A stretch of DNA of 50,592 nucleotides from an uncultured Pelagibacteraceae bacterium (GTDB taxonomy: Bacteria > Pseudomonadota > Alphaproteobacteria > Pelagibacterales > Pelagibacteraceae), in NCBI GenBank assembly GCA_902519455.1, contig CABYJT010000002.1, positions 1 through 50,592 of the forward strand, given 5' to 3'. Below, piece after piece: positions 26,566 to 36,683 of this stretch. The notes below the pieces were generated by a model. It was not told the DNA's origin. It was given only the letters and a program-made list of their open reading frames with translations, and did not search any database. The first letter of the stretch is position 1; every line of letters begins with the position of its first letter. The position numbers and the translations under genes were made by a program.

Positions 26566-27927
26566 ATGAATAAAGATATTTTTTTAACAAATAGCTATGG
26601 TGGAAAAAAAGAAAAATTCCAACCAATTGATAAAAATAATATCAAAATGTATGTTTGTGGCCCAACAGTTTATGATGACCCACATATAGGTAATGCAAGA
26701 CCATTAGTTGTATTTGATTTACTTTTTAAAGTTCTAAAGTGTAAATATGGTAATGACAAAGTTACATATATTAGAAACATCACAGATATTGATGACAAGA
26801 TAATTCAATCCGCAAAAGAGAAAAAAATCTCAATTAAAGATCTAACCACTAAAATTAATAATAATTTTCAAGAAGATTGTAATTATCTTAATTGTGAAAA
26901 ACCTAGCTTTCAACCTAAAGCAACAGAAAACATTAAAGAGATGATAGAAATGATCAGTATTTTACTTGAAAAAGGTTTTGCATATGAAAGTAAAAACCAC
27001 ATCTATTTTGAAGTTAATAAATTTAATGATTATGGAAAATTGTCAAATAAAAAAATAGATGAGTTAATATCTGGATCTAGGGTAGAGGTATCAAGCAATA
27101 AGAAAAATGATGAGGATTTTGTATTATGGAAACCCTCAAACGAAGACGAGCCAAGTTGGACTTCACCTTGGGGCAATGGCAGACCTGGCTGGCATTTAGA
27201 ATGTTCAGCAATGTCAAAAAAATATCTTGGTGATAAATTTGATATTCATGGAGGTGGTAGAGATCTATTATTTCCACATCATGAAAATGAAATTGCACAA
27301 TCATGTTGCGCTAATGGAACGGAATCTTTCTCTAATTACTGGGTTCATAATGGATTTATCACACAATCAAATGAAAAAATGTCTAAATCGCAAGGCAATA
27401 TTTTGAAAATAAGTACTTTTAAAGATAATGTTAACGGTCAAGCTATAAGATTAGCTCTATTCAGTTCACATTATAGACAGTCATTAGATTGGAATGATAA
27501 ACTTTTAGGAGAATGCCAAAAAACAATTGACAAATGGTACAAAAGCTACATTGAGTTAGAGAAACCAAAATTAATCTCTGATGATGATCTCCAACCTTTG
27601 TACGATGATTTAAATACACCAAAGTATATAGCTAACCTTCATAAACTATACGAAAAATCACAATCAGGAAAATTAGAAGATAAAAAAGAATTTGTATCTG
27701 CATGCAATTTTATAGGACTGCTCACTGAAACAAAAGAAGAATGGAATAATTTTAAAAAAAATAAATCCACTTTAAGTAATGAATTAATTGAAATTAAAAT
27801 TAAAGAACGAAATAAGGCTAGAGATGACAAAAATTACGAATTAGCTGACAAAATCCGCAATGAGCTTTTGGAAAAAGGAGTTCAAATAGAAGATAAAGAT
27901 GGTAAAACCTCGTGGAAATTTAAATAA
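26566..27927 (+). CDS. cysS: Cysteinyl-tRNA synthetase
   Basis: It charges tRNA-Cys. The 453-residue class I synthetase has MYVCGPTVYDDPHIGNARP, combining the first zinc Cys and the HIGH-type motif, WHLECSAMS with another zinc Cys, HGGGRDLLFPHHENEIAQS, and the KMSKS loop (EKMSKSQGN). The C-terminal anticodon-binding part ends in a short KDG region. The length is normal. Its stop overlaps the cimA ATG by one base (TAATG). Confidence 0.97.
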   Translation: MNKDIFLTNSYGGKKEKFQPIDKNNIKMYVCGPTVYDDPHIGNARPLVVFDLLFKVLKCKYGNDKVTYIRNITDIDDKIIQSAKEKKISIKDLTTKINNNFQEDCNYLNCEKPSFQPKATENIKEMIEMISILLEKGFAYESKNHIYFEVNKFNDYGKLSNKKIDELISGSRVEVSSNKKNDEDFVLWKPSNEDEPSWTSPWGNGRPGWHLECSAMSKKYLGDKFDIHGGGRDLLFPHHENEIAQSCCANGTESFSNYWVHNGFITQSNEKMSKSQGNILKISTFKDNVNGQAIRLALFSSHYRQSLDWNDKLLGECQKTIDKWYKSYIELEKPKLISDDDLQPLYDDLNTPKYIANLHKLYEKSQSGKLEDKKEFVSACNFIGLLTETKEEWNNFKKNKSTLSNELIEIKIKERNKARDDKNYELADKIRNELLEKGVQIEDKDGKTSWKFK

Positions 27928-29525
27928 TGTCAGATAAAATATACATTTTTGATACTACTTTGCGTGATGGTGCGCAAACACAAGGAGTTGATTTTTCTTT
28001 AGATGATAAAGAAAAAATCTCAGTTGCATTAGATAGTCTAGGAGTTGACTATATTGAAGGTGGTTGGCCAGGAGCAAATCCAACAGATACAGAATTTTTT
28101 AATAAAAAACATAATTTCAAGAATTCTATGTTAACTGCTTTTGGGATGACCAAAAAGTCTGATCATAGTGCTGAGAATGATCCAATGATTTCATCATTAA
28201 TAAATTCTAAAGCAAATTCAATTTGTTTGTTTGGAAAATCTTGGGATTTCCATGTCGATGTTGCATTAGGTATTTCAAAAGAACAAAATTTAAAAAATAT
28301 AAGCGAAAGTGCAAAACATATTATTAATTCTGGAAAAGAATTTATGTTTGATGCTGAACATTTTTTTGATGGTTTTAAATCTAACAAAGAATATGCATTA
28401 AGCTGTATTAAGTCTGCCTATGATCAAGGAGCTAGATGGATTGTTCTATGTGATACTAATGGTGGAACGTTACCTCATGAAATATCTAAAATAGTTAAAG
28501 ATGTAACAAATCACATCCCAGGCGAAAATTTAGGAATCCACGCACACAACGATACAGAAAATGCAGTTGCTAATTCATTAGTTGCAATTCAAGCTGGCGT
28601 TAGACAAGTCCAGGGAACGATAAATGGTTTAGGAGAAAGATGTGGTAATGCTAATTTAATGTCGTTAATTCCATCTTTATATTTAAAACACGAATTTTCT
28701 AATAATTATGAAATAAATATAAATGAAGAGAATATTAAACATCTTACACAATGTTCAAGACTATTAGATGAAATTTTAAATAGAAAACCAAATAAACATT
28801 TACCTTATGTTGGTGCTGCAGCATTTTCGCATAAAGGCGGAATGCATGTTTCTGCAGTACAAAAAGACCCAAAAACTTATGAACACATTGATCCCCAAGA
28901 AGTTGGGAACACAAGAAATATTGTTGTTTCAGATCAATCTGGGCAATCTAATATTTTATCAAGATTAAAATCTATAGGTATTGATATAAAAAAAAATGAT
29001 CCAAAAATTAAACAACTCTTAGAAGAAGTTAAAGGAAGAGAATTTATTGGTTATAGTTATGATGGTGCAGATGCCTCATTTGAATTATTGGCTAGAAGAA
29101 TAGTAGGAGAAATTCCAAGGTATTTAATAATTAAAGCTTACGATGTATCCGTTAGAAAAAATTCATCTGGAGAAATTGTTTCATCAGCTAAAGCAGAGCT
29201 AGAAGTCGATGGGGAAACAATTGTTTGTGAGGGAGAGGGTAATGGCCCAGTAAATGCTCTAGATAATGCAATCAGAAACAACATAAAAAAGATTTCTAAA
29301 TATACTGATTACCTTAAAGATTTAAGATTAGTTGATTATAAAGTAAGAATATTAAATACAGGAACAGAGGCTGTAACTAGAGTTTCAATTGAAAGTACAG
29401 ACTCTCAAGGTAAGAATTGGTTTACAATAGGTGTATCACCAAATATTATTGATGCTTCATTTAAAGCATTAATAGATAGTCTTGATTATAAGTTATTTAA
29501 AGATAATGCACCAGCAAGTGTTTAA
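27927..29525 (+). CDS. cimA: Citramalate synthase
   Basis: It condenses pyruvate with acetyl-CoA to (R)-citramalate, giving 2-oxobutyrate for isoleucine without threonine deaminase. At 532 residues it has the HMGL-like barrel (FDTTLRDGAQTQGVDFSLDDK, GGWPGANPTD, LCDTNGG, GIHAHNDTENAVANSLVAI, GTINGLGERCGNANL) and the C-terminal LeuA-like dimer regulatory domain (YSYDGADASFELL onward). The DTEFF and GWPGANP features favour CimA over isopropylmalate synthase. Feedback by isoleucine is likely for the family. It sits between cysS and trmJ with single-base overlaps. Confidence 0.92.
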   Translation: MSDKIYIFDTTLRDGAQTQGVDFSLDDKEKISVALDSLGVDYIEGGWPGANPTDTEFFNKKHNFKNSMLTAFGMTKKSDHSAENDPMISSLINSKANSICLFGKSWDFHVDVALGISKEQNLKNISESAKHIINSGKEFMFDAEHFFDGFKSNKEYALSCIKSAYDQGARWIVLCDTNGGTLPHEISKIVKDVTNHIPGENLGIHAHNDTENAVANSLVAIQAGVRQVQGTINGLGERCGNANLMSLIPSLYLKHEFSNNYEININEENIKHLTQCSRLLDEILNRKPNKHLPYVGAAAFSHKGGMHVSAVQKDPKTYEHIDPQEVGNTRNIVVSDQSGQSNILSRLKSIGIDIKKNDPKIKQLLEEVKGREFIGYSYDGADASFELLARRIVGEIPRYLIIKAYDVSVRKNSSGEIVSSAKAELEVDGETIVCEGEGNGPVNALDNAIRNNIKKISKYTDYLKDLRLVDYKVRILNTGTEAVTRVSIESTDSQGKNWFTIGVSPNIIDASFKALIDSLDYKLFKDNAPASV

Positions 29526-30238
29526 TGAATTTGAATAATATTTCATTTATTCTTCACAAGCCTCAGCTATCTGAAAACATTGGATTATGTGCAAGAGCTA
29601 TGAAAAATTTTGGTTTTAACAATTTATCAGTAATAGAACCAAAACCAATATTTCCAAATGATAAAATTATAGCAACATCTGTTGGAGCCAAAGATATAAT
29701 AAAAAAAACTAAAATTTATTCAAACTTAGAAAAATCATTAATTAAGACTGATATTTTAATTGCAACTTCAGCAAGGTTTAGAAATAAAAATATTAAACAT
29801 ATTTCATTAGATGACTTAAGAAAAATAAACTTCACGAAGAGAGTTAGTTTTTTGTTTGGTTCAGAAGCCTCTGGATTAACAAATGATGAAGTAAGTTATG
29901 CCGATTATACATTACAAATTCCAAGTAATAGTAAATTTAGATCACTAAATTTATCACATAGCTTAGTAATTGTAGCACAAACAGTTTCATATTTAATATC
30001 AGTAAACAAAGCTGATTTTCAAAAGTCAAAAAAAATACAAACAGCTACTAAGAAGGAAATATCTAGTATGCTTAATTTCTGTCTATCTACTCTAGAAAAC
30101 CAAAATTTTTTTAAACAAAAGGCAAAAAAACCTATTATGATAGAAAATTTACGAAGTATTTTTTATAAAATAGAACTCTCAAAAAAAGAAATACGCATTT
30201 TATCAAGTGTATTTGCTGGTCTAACCAAAAAACCTTGA
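29525..30238 (+). CDS. trmJ: tRNA/rRNA 2'-O-methyltransferase of the SpoU/TrmJ group
   Basis: A SAM-dependent SPOUT methyltransferase; TrmJ methylates nucleotide 32 in the tRNA anticodon loop. The 237-residue protein starts with ISFILHKPQLSENIGLCARAMKNFGF (motif 1), then VFGSEASGL-type motif 2 (FLFGSEASGLTNDE) and motif 3 SLNLSHSLVIVAQ. A C-terminal helical extension after residue 165 fits TrmJ. The precise tRNA target is inferred from the family. The ATG overlaps the cimA stop by one base, and the stop is immediately followed by the -35 of the rpsD promoter. Confidence 0.85.
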   Translation: MNLNNISFILHKPQLSENIGLCARAMKNFGFNNLSVIEPKPIFPNDKIIATSVGAKDIIKKTKIYSNLEKSLIKTDILIATSARFRNKNIKHISLDDLRKINFTKRVSFLFGSEASGLTNDEVSYADYTLQIPSNSKFRSLNLSHSLVIVAQTVSYLISVNKADFQKSKKIQTATKKEISSMLNFCLSTLENQNFFKQKAKKPIMIENLRSIFYKIELSKKEIRILSSVFAGLTKKP

Positions 30239-30266
30239 TTGACAAAAATATTTTGATGTCTATAAA
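30239..30266 (+). promoter_or_regulatory. Consensus promoter for rpsD
   Basis: A perfect TTGACA (30239-30244) and near-perfect TATAAA (30261-30266) are separated by 16 bases. The likely transcript start near 30273 leaves only about 8 bases before the rpsD ATG at 30281, with no Shine-Dalgarno sequence. This is the clearest consensus promoter in the window. Confidence 0.8.
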
Positions 30267-30280
30267 CCCATTACCACAAT

Positions 30281-30898
30281 ATGACAAAACGATTAAACTC
30301 AAAACATAAAGTAGATAGAAGGCTTAAAGTTAATTTATGGGGTAGACCTAAAAGTCCTTTTAATACTAGGGCATATCCTCCAGGCCAGCACGGACAAACT
30401 AAATCATCTAAACCATCAGATTATGGTATTCAACTTCAAGCTAAACAAAAACTTAAATGTTATTATGGCAACATCAATGAAAGACAATTTCGAAATATGT
30501 ATAAAAGAGCCATTATGAAAAAAGGTGATACTGCAGAAAATTTAATTGGTTTACTTGAGAGAAGGTTAGATGCAGTAATTTATAGATCAAAATTATCAAA
30601 TACTATTTTTTCATCTAGACAATTAATAAACCATGGACACGTTAGAGTTAATGGTAAAAAAGTTAATATATCTAGCTATCAAGTAAAAGAGGAAGATAGT
30701 ATTGAAATAAGAGACAAGTCTAAGCAATTGGCTTTGATAGATATAGCTCTTGCCAACAAAGAAAGAGAAGTTCCTGAGTATTTACAGCTAGATGAAAAAA
30801 ATAAAAAAGTTAAATTTGTAAGAGTTCCAAAGTTTGAAGAAGTTCCTTACCCTGTTGTCATGGAACCAAACCTTGTAATTGAGTATTATTCTAGATAA
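30281..30898 (+). CDS. rpsD: 30S ribosomal protein S4
   Basis: A primary 16S rRNA-binding protein of 205 residues, standard length. It begins [15 protein letters not shown], has [22 protein letters not shown] and the S4 RNA-binding domain [12 protein letters not shown]...ARQL-like [20 protein letters not shown], and ends [15 protein letters not shown]. It is not in a ribosomal protein operon but stands alone with its own strong promoter at 30239-30266. The grxD gene converges on its 3' side, 25 bases away. Confidence 0.97.
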   Translation: MTKRLNSKHKVDRRLKVNLWGRPKSPFNTRAYPPGQHGQTKSSKPSDYGIQLQAKQKLKCYYGNINERQFRNMYKRAIMKKGDTAENLIGLLERRLDAVIYRSKLSNTIFSSRQLINHGHVRVNGKKVNISSYQVKEEDSIEIRDKSKQLALIDIALANKEREVPEYLQLDEKNKKVKFVRVPKFEEVPYPVVMEPNLVIEYYSR

Positions 30899-30923
30899 TT
30901 AATCTATAAGTCTAATAATAAAC

Positions 30924-31262
30924 TTAGCTTTTCTTTTTAAAATCTATTCCGTTATCTTCTAGTAGTTTTGCTAATTCTCCACTTTCGTACATTTCTTTAA
31001 CAATATCACATCCACCAATGAATTCATTTTTTATATATAGTTGGGGGATTGTAGGCCAATCACTATAAACTTTAATTCCTTCTCTAAGATTTTGATCAGC
31101 TAAAACATTTACACCTTTAAAATTCACCTCAAGCATTTTTAAAATATTTGTAACAGCCATAGAAAAGCCACACTGAGGAGCGTCTGGCGTCCCTTTCATG
31201 AATAAGCACACTTCGTTACTTTTAATTTCATTATTAATTAATTCATTAGTCTGATTATCCAT
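30924..31262 (-). CDS. grxD: Monothiol glutaredoxin
   Basis: A 112-residue CGFS-type glutaredoxin that, with glutathione, carries [2Fe-2S] clusters and partners BolA proteins. Cys31 sits in the CGFS motif, with KGTPDAPQ before it, and WPTIPQLYI and GGCDIV form the glutathione-binding part. It is the last gene of the purine run, directly following the bolA-like gene (adjacent end to start), as in many alphaproteobacteria. That pairing supports a Grx-BolA iron-sulfur role. Its Lys-rich end (FKKKS) gives a T-rich tract on the plus strand that could help end rpsD transcription. Confidence 0.95.
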   Translation of the reverse strand: MDNQTNELINNEIKSNEVCLFMKGTPDAPQCGFSMAVTNILKMLEVNFKGVNVLADQNLREGIKVYSDWPTIPQLYIKNEFIGGCDIVKEMYESGELAKLLEDNGIDFKKKS

Positions 31263-31493
31263 TTAGTTCTCCTTAGTTTTAACTGCTAGTGCATGTAATT
31301 CGTTACCCATTTTTCCTTTGAGAGAATTATATACCATTTTATGTTGTTGAATTTTACTCTTACCTGCAAATTGCGACGAAATTACTGTAGCTGAGTAGTG
31401 ATTACCATCTCCTGCAAGATCCTGAATTTCTATCTTAGCATCTGGTAATGCTTCTTTTATTAAGCTTTCAATTTCTTTTAAATCCATTGCCAT
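31263..31493 (-). CDS. BolA/IbaG family protein
   Basis: A 76-residue BolA-like protein. Visible are an N-terminal helix (LKEIESLIKEALPDAKIEIQDL), the GDGNHYSATVIS strand with the conserved His, and FAGKSKIQQHKMVYNSLKGKMGNELHALAVKT, the BolA signature with a His for cluster sharing. It teams with the adjacent monothiol glutaredoxin in iron-sulfur or iron regulation. The start overlaps the purL stop (TAATG); a second ATG two codons later is equally possible. It is closest to the short IbaG-type members. Confidence 0.9.
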   Translation of the reverse strand: MAMDLKEIESLIKEALPDAKIEIQDLAGDGNHYSATVISSQFAGKSKIQQHKMVYNSLKGKMGNELHALAVKTKEN

Positions 31494-33688
31494 TAGTTAA
31501 CCATATATTCCTTTAGCCAATTTTTATAGCCTTCTTTAATATCGTCAATTGATAATTTTAAATCATTTTCTAATGTAATATTATTGCCTTCTACCAAACC
31601 CAACTTGTCAAAATGAATAGAGTCATTTTTCAGCATATTTTCAACATTTTCTAAATTTTCTGGTTTAACTTCAATAATATACCTTCCTTGATCTTCACCA
31701 AAAAAATACTCAAATTTATTTACTAAGCCCTCCAAGGGAAATAATTTTACGCCCTTATCACTTTTTATACCCATTTTAGATATAGCAATTAAAATTCCTC
31801 CTAAAGATACGTCGTGACAGGCCTCAATTAATTTCTTATTTTTTAAATTTAAAACACTCATTCCATTTTGTTTTTCGTTGAACAAGTTAACTTCTGGCGG
31901 AGGACCATTAAATTCTGATAATATATTTCTTGCAAATATTGATTGATCTAAATGTCCTTCAGTTTTACCTATTACAATAAGATAATTACCTTCATTTTTT
32001 AATTCCATTGTCATCATCTTTTTGTAGTCAGATAATAGTCCTATACCTCCGATTGAGGGTGTGGGTTTAATTCCTTTATCTTTTGTTTCATTGTAAAAAG
32101 AGACATTTCCTGAAACAACTGGGTAATTTAAATATTTAGATGCCTCAGTAATACCCTCAACACATTCAACAAATTCACCCATATTTCTCTCTTTTTCTGG
32201 ATTACCAAAATTAAGGCAATTTGTAATTGCTATTGGTTTTGCACCTACAGAAATCATATTTCTCCAGCTTTCACAAACTACTTGTTTCCCTCCCGTTAAT
32301 GGATGTGCATGACAATAAGTTGCTGAAGAGTCTACAGATGCGGCAACAGCTTTATTTGTGCCGTGAACTCTAACAACACCAGCATTCCCTCCAGGTTTTT
32401 GTATAGTATCACCCATAACAGTATGATCATATTGGTCCCAGATCCATTCTTTATCTGCAATATTTGGATCAATTAAAATTTTTTTTAAACAATCACCAAG
32501 TTTTAAAGATTTAAATTGTTCCTTTGAAAAATTATTTTCTTTTGGAAGTTTTGCTTTTATCCATTTTCGATCATACATAGGTGCATTCTCTGCTAAAAAA
32601 TCAATCGGAATTTCAGCAACTTTTTTATTCTTAAAATACAATTCAATATTTTTACTATTTGTTGTTTTTCCAATTACTGCAAAGTCTAAGTTCCACTTAT
32701 CAAATATTTTTTTTGCTTCATTTTCTTTTCCTTCCTCTAAAACTATAAGCATTCTCTCTTGGCTTTCTGAAAGCATTATCTCATAAGGTGTCATATTTTC
32801 TTCTCTACAAGGAACTTTTGTTAAATCTATTTCAATACCTAAATCTCCTTTAGATGCCATTTCAATACTAGAAGATGTTAAACCTGCAGCACCCATATCT
32901 TGAATTGATATTATTGATTTACCGGCCATAAGTTCAAGGCAAGCCTCAAGAAGGAGCTTTTCTGTGAACGGATCACCAACTTGAACCGTAGGTTTTTTTT
33001 CTTCTATTTTATCATCAAAAATAGCTGATGCCATACTTGCACCATGTATTCCATCTCTACCTGTCTTTGAGCCAACATAAATTACTGGTTTGTTAATTCC
33101 CGCAGCTTTTGAATAAAATATTTTATTTTTATTAACTAAACCTAATGTCATTGCGTTTACTAAAATATTTCCATTATAAGACTCATCAAAGCAAGTTTGA
33201 CCAGCAATTGTTGGAACACCAATACAGTTACCATATCCACCAATACCTTTAACAACTCCTCTTAATAGATTTCTTGTTTTTTCATGGTCAGGAGAGCCAA
33301 AATGAATAGAATTTAAATTAGCAATAGGTCTAGCACCCATTGTGAATACATCTCTCATAATCCCACCAACACCTGTGGCTGCCCCTTGATAGGGTTCAAT
33401 AAATGAAGGATGGTTATGACTTTCTATTTTAAATACAATCGCATCATCGTCTTCAATATCAACAACTCCAGCATTTTCTCCTGGACCCTGAATTACCTGT
33501 TCGCCTTTGGTATGCAATTTTTTTAAATGTCTTCTGGATGATTTGTAAGAGCAGTGCTCATTCCACATTGCCGAAAAAACACCCAATTCAGTAATATTAG
33601 GTGTTCTCTTTAAAAGATCACATATCTTCTTATATTCATCACTTTTTAATCCATGCTCAATCGCAATTTTTTCATTAACTTCAACCAT
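31493..33688 (-). CDS. purL: Phosphoribosylformylglycinamidine synthase, large subunit
   Basis: The ATP-dependent subunit of FGAM synthase, step four of purine synthesis. The 731-residue protein is the small bacterial PurL, which needs PurS and PurQ; both genes lie directly upstream. Motifs: [84 protein letters not shown] and [10 protein letters not shown]. It overlaps bolA and purQ by one base each. Confidence 0.97.
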   Translation of the reverse strand: MVEVNEKIAIEHGLKSDEYKKICDLLKRTPNITELGVFSAMWNEHCSYKSSRRHLKKLHTKGEQVIQGPGENAGVVDIEDDDAIVFKIESHNHPSFIEPYQGAATGVGGIMRDVFTMGARPIANLNSIHFGSPDHEKTRNLLRGVVKGIGGYGNCIGVPTIAGQTCFDESYNGNILVNAMTLGLVNKNKIFYSKAAGINKPVIYVGSKTGRDGIHGASMASAIFDDKIEEKKPTVQVGDPFTEKLLLEACLELMAGKSIISIQDMGAAGLTSSSIEMASKGDLGIEIDLTKVPCREENMTPYEIMLSESQERMLIVLEEGKENEAKKIFDKWNLDFAVIGKTTNSKNIELYFKNKKVAEIPIDFLAENAPMYDRKWIKAKLPKENNFSKEQFKSLKLGDCLKKILIDPNIADKEWIWDQYDHTVMGDTIQKPGGNAGVVRVHGTNKAVAASVDSSATYCHAHPLTGGKQVVCESWRNMISVGAKPIAITNCLNFGNPEKERNMGEFVECVEGITEASKYLNYPVVSGNVSFYNETKDKGIKPTPSIGGIGLLSDYKKMMTMELKNEGNYLIVIGKTEGHLDQSIFARNILSEFNGPPPEVNLFNEKQNGMSVLNLKNKKLIEACHDVSLGGILIAISKMGIKSDKGVKLFPLEGLVNKFEYFFGEDQGRYIIEVKPENLENVENMLKNDSIHFDKLGLVEGNNITLENDLKLSIDDIKEGYKNWLKEYMVN

Positions 33689-34368
33689 TATAAGCTTTCA
33701 ATTAAATTATTAAAAAATAATGATCCATCTTCACCTGAGAGAAATGGATCAATCATTCTTTCTGGATGTGGCATCATACCCAAAATATTTTTATCTTTAT
33801 TAAATATTCCAGCTATATTTTTTAAGGCACCGTTTGGGTTGTTTTTTTCATCTTCATTTCCCTTATGGTCACAATATGTAACTGCAATTTGACCATTATC
33901 TTCAATTGATTTTAATTCATCGTTTGAGCAAAAGTAATTTCCTTCATTGTGAGCAATGTGAAGCTCTAAAACATCTTTATCAATTTTTTTAAAATATTTA
34001 TTTTCTTTATTTTTTATTTTTACAAAAACATTTTTACAAATAAAGTTTAAGTATTTATTTTGTTGGAGTATTCCTGGAAGTAGACCTGTCTCTGTTAAAA
34101 TCTGAAAACCATTACAAATTCCAAGAACTAATCCTCCTGAGTTAGCAAAATCTATTACAGATTTTATTATTCTTGATTTTCCAGCAATACTTCCACATCT
34201 AAGGTAATCTCCGTAAGAAAAACCTCCAGGTAGTACAATTAAATCACACTTAGGAATTTTAGCATCATTGTGCCAAACCATTTGATTTTCAAACCCAAAT
34301 TTTTTAAGAGCCACGTCCATGTCTCTATCACAATTTGAACCAGGAAATATAATTACAGATGATTTCAT
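33688..34368 (-). CDS. purQ: Phosphoribosylformylglycinamidine synthase, glutaminase subunit
   Basis: A class I glutamine amidotransferase supplying ammonia to PurL. The 226-residue protein has [12 protein letters not shown] at the start, [15 protein letters not shown], the nucleophile Cys85 in GICNGFQ, an ELHIAHNEG segment, and MMPHPERM with the catalytic His and its Glu. It lies between purS (7-base gap) and purL (1-base overlap). Confidence 0.97.
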   Translation of the reverse strand: MKSSVIIFPGSNCDRDMDVALKKFGFENQMVWHNDAKIPKCDLIVLPGGFSYGDYLRCGSIAGKSRIIKSVIDFANSGGLVLGICNGFQILTETGLLPGILQQNKYLNFICKNVFVKIKNKENKYFKKIDKDVLELHIAHNEGNYFCSNDELKSIEDNGQIAVTYCDHKGNEDEKNNPNGALKNIAGIFNKDKNILGMMPHPERMIDPFLSGEDGSLFFNNLIESL

Positions 34369-34375
34369 TCAGTAG

Positions 34376-34609
34376 TTACAAGATTTTATAATCCTCAATA
34401 ACTAGGTTTGCTAAAAGCTTTTTACACATTTCCTCTACTTGTGATTTAGCTTTATTTTCATCACTCTCATTTACATCAATATCAAAATATTTACCTTGTC
34501 TTACTTCTGAAACATTATCAAAGGTCATTCCATTTAAAGTTTGTTGAATTGCTTTACCTTGTGGATCTAGCACTCCATTTTTTAAAGTGACTATTACTTT
34601 TACTCTCAT
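34376..34609 (-). CDS. purS: Phosphoribosylformylglycinamidine synthase subunit PurS
   Basis: The small 77-residue bridging subunit that holds PurL and PurQ together. It has VIVTLKNGVLDPQGKAIQQTLNGM, then VRQGKYFDID and a C-terminal helix with LLANLVIEDYKI, all typical. Its start overlaps the end of purC by 4 bases (ATGA-type). Confidence 0.95.
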   Translation of the reverse strand: MRVKVIVTLKNGVLDPQGKAIQQTLNGMTFDNVSEVRQGKYFDIDVNESDENKAKSQVEEMCKKLLANLVIEDYKIL

Positions 34610-35391
34610 TTTTTCTTAATTTTTACAGCTTTTGGTTTTGGATATGTCAGTGGTCTTATATTTGATTGTTCGTGCAATATATTTAGTCTAATTGCCACTT
34701 CCTGGTATGCTTCAACTAAGTTTCCCAGATTATTTCTAAATCTGTCTTTATCTAGTTTTTTATCTGTTCTCATGTCCCAAAGTCTACACGTATCAGGACT
34801 AATTTCATCAGCTAACATAATTTCTCTTTTGCCATCAACTTCAAATCTTCCAAATTCAACTTTAAAATCTACTAATTTAATTCCAACACCTCTAAACATG
34901 CCTTGCAGAAAGTCATTTATTCTTCTTACCTCTTCATAAATAAAATCTAATTCGAAAACATCCATCCATTTAAAAGCTAAAATATGTTCTCTGCTTACAA
35001 GAGGATCTCCTAGATCATCATTTTTTAAGCAATATTCAACTAGTGGATAATCAAGCACCGTTCCATCCTCTATACCCAATCTTTTTGTCAAAGAACCTGT
35101 CGCAATATTTCTAACAACAAACTCAATTGGAATAATTTCCACTAACTTAACAAGTTGTTCCCTCATATTAAGTCTTTTTACTAAATGATTTTTGATACCA
35201 ACATTGCTTAATTGAGTAAGAATATGTTCTGAAATCCTATTGTTTAAAATTCCTTTTCCTTCAATGACATCTTTTTTTTGATTATTAAAAGCAGTTGCAT
35301 CATCTTTGAAATGTTGAATTACTAAATTTTTATCATTAGTGGCATAAATAATTTTAGCTTTTCCTTCGTATAATTTTTTTCCTTTTTTCAT
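34606..35391 (-). CDS. purC: SAICAR synthetase
   Basis: It joins CAIR and aspartate, step seven of purine synthesis. The 261-residue protein shows KKLYEGKAKIIY, HFKDDATAFN, SFYEV-equivalent EFVVRNIATGSL, LVDFKVEFGRF and LADEISPDTCRLWD, all SAICAR synthetase signatures. It is one base from purB and overlaps purS. The C-terminus (KAVKIKKK) is basic. Confidence 0.96.
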   Translation of the reverse strand: MKKGKKLYEGKAKIIYATNDKNLVIQHFKDDATAFNNQKKDVIEGKGILNNRISEHILTQLSNVGIKNHLVKRLNMREQLVKLVEIIPIEFVVRNIATGSLTKRLGIEDGTVLDYPLVEYCLKNDDLGDPLVSREHILAFKWMDVFELDFIYEEVRRINDFLQGMFRGVGIKLVDFKVEFGRFEVDGKREIMLADEISPDTCRLWDMRTDKKLDKDRFRNNLGNLVEAYQEVAIRLNILHEQSNIRPLTYPKPKAVKIKKK

Positions 35392-36683
35392 TATTTGAAG
35401 ACCCTACTAAAAATTAAATCAACATTCTTAAAGTGTGAAGAATAATCAAATATTTTTTTCATTTTCTTGCTTGATATTCTAGATGTAATGTTTTTGTCAC
35501 TCATCACAACATCTAAAAGATTAAGATTATCTGCTATGCATTTTTTGGCATGTGCTTGAACTAATCTATAAGAGTTTTCTCTAGTCAAACCTGATTTTGT
35601 CAGTTCTAACATCAACTCTTGGGAGAAAATGGTACCTTTGGTAATATTAAGGTTATTAAGCATTTTTTTTGGATAGACGATCATCTTGTCTAATAAGTTT
35701 GCTAACCTTACTAATGCAAAATCTAAAGTTGTATTAGCATCTGGACCAATATTTCTCTCGACGCTTGAATGTGAAATATCCCTTTCATGCCAAAGAGCAA
35801 TATTCTCTAGTGCTGGAATAGTATAACTTCTAACCATTCTTGCTAGCCCAGTTAAGTTTTCAGACAATATTGGATTTTTTTTATGTGGCATTGCACTTGA
35901 GCCTTTTTGTTTTTTTGAGAAAAATTCTTGTAATTCGTAAACCTCTGTTCTTTGTAAATGTCTTACTTCAGTTGAAACTCTCTCAATTGATCCAGCAATT
36001 ATTCCTAAGACTGAAAAGTAATAAGCATGTCTATCTCTAGGAATAACTTGAGTAGATATGGGTTCAGCCTTTAATCCTAGTTTTTTAGCAACGTGTTTTT
36101 CGACATTAGGGTTAATATTAGCAAAAGTACCAACAGCACCAGATATTGCACAAATTGATATTTCATCTATCGCACTAATTAATCTTTTTCTATTTCTTTT
36201 AAATTCCTCATAATATGAAGCTAATTTAAGTCCAAATGTAATTGGTTCTGCATGAATACCATGACTTCTACCCATACATGGGGTAAATTTATATTTTCTA
36301 GCTTTTGATTTTAAAACTTTTAATATTTGATCAATATCCTTTACTAAAATCTTTCCAGATTGAACTAACTGAATATTAAAACTTGTATCTACTACATCTG
36401 ATGAAGTCATTCCTTGGTGTAAGTATCTTGCTTTAATACCTACTTTTTCTGTTACAGAGGTTAAGAAAGCTATAACATCGTGTTTCACTTTAGCTTCTAT
36501 GTTGTGAATTCTTTTAACATTAATTTTAGCTTTTTTTCTAACTGCACTTGCAACACCTTTTGGAATTGTACCCAATCTTTCCATTGCTTCGGCTGCAGCA
36601 ATCTCTACATCTAACCAGATTTGATATTTATTATATTCAGACCAAATATCTGTTAGTTCTTTTCTAGAGTATCTTGTTATCAT
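35391..36683 (-). CDS. purB: Adenylosuccinate lyase
   Basis: It cleaves SAICAR and adenylosuccinate, acting twice in purine synthesis. The 430-residue protein has the fumarase/aspartase superfamily regions: HGMTSSDVVDT (catalytic His region), GRSHGIHAEP, and the signature GSSAMPHKKNP with the mobile-loop Ser. The start overlaps the map stop by one base and the end overlaps purC by one base. Confidence 0.96.
   Translation of the reverse strand: MITRYSRKELTDIWSEYNKYQIWLDVEIAAAEAMERLGTIPKGVASAVRKKAKINVKRIHNIEAKVKHDVIAFLTSVTEKVGIKARYLHQGMTSSDVVDTSFNIQLVQSGKILVKDIDQILKVLKSKARKYKFTPCMGRSHGIHAEPITFGLKLASYYEEFKRNRKRLISAIDEISICAISGAVGTFANINPNVEKHVAKKLGLKAEPISTQVIPRDRHAYYFSVLGIIAGSIERVSTEVRHLQRTEVYELQEFFSKKQKGSSAMPHKKNPILSENLTGLARMVRSYTIPALENIALWHERDISHSSVERNIGPDANTTLDFALVRLANLLDKMIVYPKKMLNNLNITKGTIFSQELMLELTKSGLTRENSYRLVQAHAKKCIADNLNLLDVVMSDKNITSRISSKKMKKIFDYSSHFKNVDLIFSRVFK

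Noticed and set aside
30899-30955. Rho-independent terminator after rpsD
   Set aside because: A 5-bp stem (TAAGT/ACTTA) precedes a T-rich tract, but the stem is short and AT-only with a long loop, and the T-tract is explained by Lys codons of grxD on the other strand.
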